Source: Chitinophagaceae bacterium
Lineage (GTDB): Bacteria > Bacteroidota > Bacteroidia > Chitinophagales > Chitinophagaceae
NCBI GenBank assembly: GCA_947378615.1
Contig: CANCKV010000111.1
Span: 1 to 8,518 of the forward strand
Reading direction: 5' to 3'
Length of the DNA stretch: 8,518 nucleotides
Below are positions 6,828 through 8,518 of the stretch, in pieces. Both the position numbers and the translations under genes were made by a program. Position 1 is the first letter of the stretch. Every line of letters begins with the position of its first letter. Under the pieces are notes generated by a model, which ran no database searches, had not been told where the DNA came from, and saw only the letters and a list, made by a program, of their open reading frames with translations.

Positions 6828-7873
6828 GCAATAAGTTCTAATTGTTCATGTAATTGATTCTGTCTTTCATTTGCCATAAGTACATTTACAATATTAGCTG
6901 CAACCGCAGTAATTACTGGTACTGAAACTGAATTTCCAAGTTGCTTATAAAGTTGCATAGAAGATACAGGGTGTTTATCCATATCATTATAAAGAAACTC
7001 AAACTCTGGTGGAAATCCTTGTAACCTGTAAGCTTCTAATGGAGTAAGTCTTCTTGGTCTTTTATTTCCTTCTTGTGCTATTAATATTTCTGCCCCATCT
7101 TTATAATATCGTGCTGAAAGAGTTCTTGTTATTTTATTTATAAATGGTGGTTCAATCAAACAAAATCCAAATCCATTTCCCTTTTTAATGTGATTTTGTT
7201 TATGGGTTTTCAATGCTTCCCAAGTGCCATTAGTTACTGTATATTTATCGCCATATTTACGATCAATTTCATCTACTGATTCTAATATATCCTCAAGTTC
7301 AAATAACCTTCTTTCCGGTTTAGGAGGAAAAATATTTTTCACTTCGTCTTCCAAATTTAAGTCTTCCCTAAACCCTACAATATATATTCTTTCTCTATGT
7401 TGTGGCACCCATGAAGCAGAATCTATAACCTTATTACTTATATGGTATCCTAAGCTCCTAAGGGAATCTTCTATAATGGCAAATGTTCTTTGTTTGTCAT
7501 GACTTTTAAGATTCTTAACATTTTCTAATAAAAATGCTTGAGGTTGCTTTATTCTTAGAATCTCTTTTAATTTGAAAAACTCTGTGCCTTGGGTAGGATC
7601 TTCAAATCCGTGTAAACGACCTAAGGAATTCTTTTTAGATACACCTGCCAATGAAAAGGGCTGGCAAGGAAATCCTGCCGTTAATATATCATGGTCAGGT
7701 ATAGTTGCTGGAATTATATTAGTAATATCACCAAAAGGAGTTTCTCCGTGTAAGGCTTTATACGTAATTTGAGCATACTTATTCCATTCAGAAGAAAATA
7801 CACAGTCTGCCCCAGCAGATTCAAAAGCAAATCTTATCCCCCCAATTCCTGCGTATAAGTCAATAAAATCCAT
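6824..7873 (-). CDS. Dcm/M.EcoRII-like DNA (cytosine-5) methyltransferase
   Basis: Predicted C5-cytosine methyltransferase of 349 aa with all motifs intact: motif I FIDLYAGIGG (3-12), motif IV GFPCQPFS with catalytic Cys70, motif VI ENV (117-119), motif VIII QHRERIYIVG (158-167), motif IX RPRRLTPLEAYRLQGFP (272-288) and motif X LYKQLGNSVSVP (308-319). Blocks GVSKKNSLGR (77-86), ENVKNLKSHDK (117-127) and RTLSARYYKDGAEILI (250-265) are nearly or fully identical to E. coli Dcm as I remember it, including the recognition region (KGNGFGF, 231-237). This makes CCWGG the leading target, with CCNGG a fair alternative because those enzymes share the same region. It lacks the N-terminal extension of Dcm and M.EcoRII; motif I starts at residue 3. 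It follows the regulator by 4 bp and overlaps the ATPase by 4 bp. It should protect the host against whatever the EcoRII-like reader triggers. Enzyme class is near certain; target is inferred. Confidence 0.95.
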   Translation of the reverse strand: MDFIDLYAGIGGIRFAFESAGADCVFSSEWNKYAQITYKALHGETPFGDITNIIPATIPDHDILTAGFPCQPFSLAGVSKKNSLGRLHGFEDPTQGTEFFKLKEILRIKQPQAFLLENVKNLKSHDKQRTFAIIEDSLRSLGYHISNKVIDSASWVPQHRERIYIVGFREDLNLEDEVKNIFPPKPERRLFELEDILESVDEIDRKYGDKYTVTNGTWEALKTHKQNHIKKGNGFGFCLIEPPFINKITRTLSARYYKDGAEILIAQEGNKRPRRLTPLEAYRLQGFPPEFEFLYNDMDKHPVSSMQLYKQLGNSVSVPVITAVAANIVNVLMANERQNQLHEQLELIA

Positions 7874-7877
7874 GTAT

Positions 7878-8099
7878 TTATTTGAAAAGTGGTGAGTTAA
7901 AAAAAGTGGATAGGGATATGCCCAAGCCTTTGGTTATTTTCTCTAATGTGTTGATTGAAATATTTTTTCTTCCTTTTTCTATATGATTTAGGTAAGTTCT
8001 TTCCATGTCAGCTTCATAAGCAAATTTTTGTTGAGAGAAACCTTTTGCCTTCCGTAATTCAACGATTCGTTCTCCTATTTTTTCAATTGTTTCAGGCAT
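7878..8099 (-). CDS. Xre-family helix-turn-helix regulator, controller (C) protein-like
   Basis: A 73-aa single-domain HTH_3/Xre protein. Helix 1 is about residues 6-18, the HTH lies in SQQKFAYEADMERTYLNHIE (22-41), with recognition helix about 33-40, and the distal helices are NTLEKITKGLGIS (50-62) and STFF (64-67). Length and the ERTYLNHIEKGRKNIS block are typical of controller proteins that set the timing of restriction-modification operons. It is the first gene of module 1, 4 bp before the methyltransferase. A 12-bp inverted repeat of the size and look of a C-protein operator lies 16 bp upstream and covers the promoter spacer, so it probably controls its own transcription and the whole operon. 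TGA TAA stands immediately before the ATG in frame, so translation cannot start further upstream. Family is clear; the controller role rests on context. Confidence 0.92.
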   Translation of the reverse strand: MPETIEKIGERIVELRKAKGFSQQKFAYEADMERTYLNHIEKGRKNISINTLEKITKGLGISLSTFFNSPLFK

Positions 8100-8103
8100 T
8101 TAT

Positions 8104-8111
8104 CAAAATTA
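8104..8111 (-). promoter_or_regulatory. Predicted -7 element of the module 1 promoter (leaderless)
   Basis: TAATTTTG read on the minus strand (8111 to 8104) is a full match to the Bacteroidota -7 consensus TAnnTTTG. Its last base is only 4 nt before the ATG at 8099, so transcription would start at or within a few bases of the start codon and the message would be leaderless or nearly so, as is common for controller-protein genes. The -33 element is poor: GTTT at 8130-8127 lies at about the right distance instead of TTTG. A weak -33 would fit activator dependence. Confidence 0.52.
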
Positions 8112-8115
8112 TTTA

Positions 8116-8150
8116 CTGTGTCTTATAAACCTGCATACTATAGGACACAG
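8116..8150. promoter_or_regulatory. Inverted-repeat operator (C-box-like) upstream of the regulator
   Basis: CTGTGTCTTATA (8116-8127) and TATAGGACACAG (8139-8150) are reverse complements at 11 of 12 positions, separated by 11 bp. The arms contain TGTGTCTTATA, close to the TGTGACTTATAGTC-type half-sites I recall for C.Esp1396I-class controller proteins, and the 35-bp span is also typical. One arm sits between the putative -33 and -7 elements and the other upstream. This layout suits activation from the distal site and repression from the proximal one. The site is directly seen; the identity of the binder is inferred from the adjacent Xre gene. Confidence 0.74.
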
Positions 8151-8189
8151 CAGCCGGCATTGTATAACTATTTACAATTTTATTGAAAG

Positions 8190-8302
8190 TCACATAATTC
8201 ACCCAAACCAAATAAATCACCCTAATCACTTTAATCACAAATTCGCAAATCAGAAACCCTTCAACATCCTAAAATCTATAAATCCTAAAAATCCTAATTC
8301 AG
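8190..8302. repeat. AT-rich intergenic sequence resembling dispersed repeats of Bacteroidota
   Basis: The stretch contains short imperfect reiterations: AAATCACC, TAATCAC, TAATCAC (8214-8238), then AATCCTAAAA and AATCCTAATTCAG (8281-8302). Read on the minus strand these give CTGAATTAGGATTTTTAGG followed by GTGATT repeats. I have often seen this kind of text between genes in Bacteroidota, where it occurs in many copies. It has no open frame worth calling and no known function. The call rests on recognition of the pattern; one copy alone cannot prove that it is dispersed. Confidence 0.35.
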
Positions 8303-8369
8303 CCCCCCCCGCAACACCTCTTCGCTACACCCCCTCCGCAACACCCCCTCCGCAACACCCCTTCAGGGG
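8303..8369. repeat. C-rich 14-bp tandem repeat with a C8 run and terminal hairpin
   Basis: A run of eight C (8303-8310) leads into about four head-to-tail copies of a unit close to GCAACACCCCCTCC: 8311-8323 (13 bp, degenerate), 8324-8337 (one mismatch), 8338-8351 and 8352-8365 (last bases changed). It ends in CCCC-TTCA-GGGG (8358-8369), which can form a short hairpin. The block is about two-thirds GC in an otherwise very AT-rich window, with almost all C on the plus strand and G on the minus strand. The minus strand has several runs of four or more G, so G-quadruplex formation is possible, though the loops are long. No gene is visible in it. Confidence 0.82.
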
Positions 8370-8518
8370 ACCTACCCTTTACCCAAACTTTATTTATTCA
8401 GAAGGATAATAAAAGATGATAAAATTCGTTTTAATTAAATGACATTTATCAGAAAAATATGGAAGGGTTAACATTAACAGATTTTCCTTGTTTGCAATTA
8501 GGTAATACGTGCAGGAAC
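8370..8518. other. Right-end non-coding sequence, nothing recognised
   Basis: AT-rich sequence with only very short frames on the plus strand. On the minus strand one frame of about 40 codons is open from the window edge to a stop near 8391, but its composition is unremarkable and it has no start or recognisable motif. It could be the end of a gene lying to the right. I see no tRNA, attachment site or terminator that I can support. Confidence 0.4.

Noticed and set aside
7224..7772. Two plus-strand open frames of 92 and 66 codons
   Set aside because: They lie antisense to the intact motifs of the Dcm-like methyltransferase, have no recognisable domain, and low-complexity Ser/Leu-rich translations. 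They are shadows of the real gene.
8303..8369. CRISPR array
   Set aside because: The 14-bp units are directly head to tail, with no unique spacers between them, and no cas gene is present.
1..8518. Avoidance of CCGG or CCWGG sites in the window
   Set aside because: By eye I count five CCGG (1359, 5303, 5395, 7315, 8154) and six CCWGG (4207, 4402, 4573, 5455, 5722, 6670). That is about what the base composition would give, or slightly more, so there is no sign of depletion.
8371..8518. tRNA gene or integration site at the right edge
   Set aside because: No cloverleaf, CCA end or direct repeat could be found in this stretch.

Overview
The window looks like part of a Bacteroidota chromosome or a defence island in one. 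It is AT-rich (roughly 30% GC by eye), genes start with ATG and lack obvious Shine-Dalgarno sequences, and the best promoter matches the Bacteroidota -7 consensus TAnnTTTG. Every supported gene lies on the minus strand, so transcription runs from right to left. No rRNA, tRNA, CRISPR array or transposase is visible.

The window holds two DNA-modification modules in tandem. Module 1 (8099 to 2937) is a compact operon of four genes. It encodes a 73-aa Xre/controller-type regulator, a Dcm/M.EcoRII-like cytosine-5 methyltransferase, an 861-aa multidomain ATPase, and a 428-aa receiver-like protein. The gaps are 4 bp, a 4-bp overlap and 18 bp. The ATPase is the centrepiece. It starts with a domain that looks like the EcoRII N-terminal (B3-like) DNA-recognition domain, continues into a complete GHKL ATPase with a transducer-like region, and ends as a histidine kinase (H-box plus a second GHKL domain). 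The next gene keeps all the residues of a phospho-receiver. No recognisable nuclease is present. Module 1 therefore looks like a restriction-type system in which the EcoRII nuclease half has been replaced by ATPase and phosphorelay machinery. The Dcm-like methyltransferase and the EcoRII-type reader both point to a CCWGG-like (or CCNGG-like) site. This is the candidate undescribed system.

Module 2 (2526 to 170) is a classical type II HpaII-like restriction-modification pair: a CCGG methyltransferase with an unusual N-terminal extension of about 98 residues, followed by the HpaII-family endonuclease. A same-strand gene cut by the left edge (153 to 1) follows after 16 bp and may be a third member of that operon. 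A 410-bp spacer with a possible terminator and a small inverted repeat separates the modules.

Upstream of module 1 (8100-8518) there is a near-perfect 12-bp inverted repeat that looks like a controller-protein operator, overlapping a likely leaderless promoter. Beyond it lie an AT-rich stretch resembling intergenic repeats of Bacteroidota, a C-rich 14-bp tandem repeat, and about 150 bp with no recognisable feature. A coherent reading is that the regulator sets the expression of module 1, the methyltransferase protects host sites, and the ATPase reads unmodified sites and signals through the receiver protein to an unknown output. That functional chain is inference from domains and gene order.
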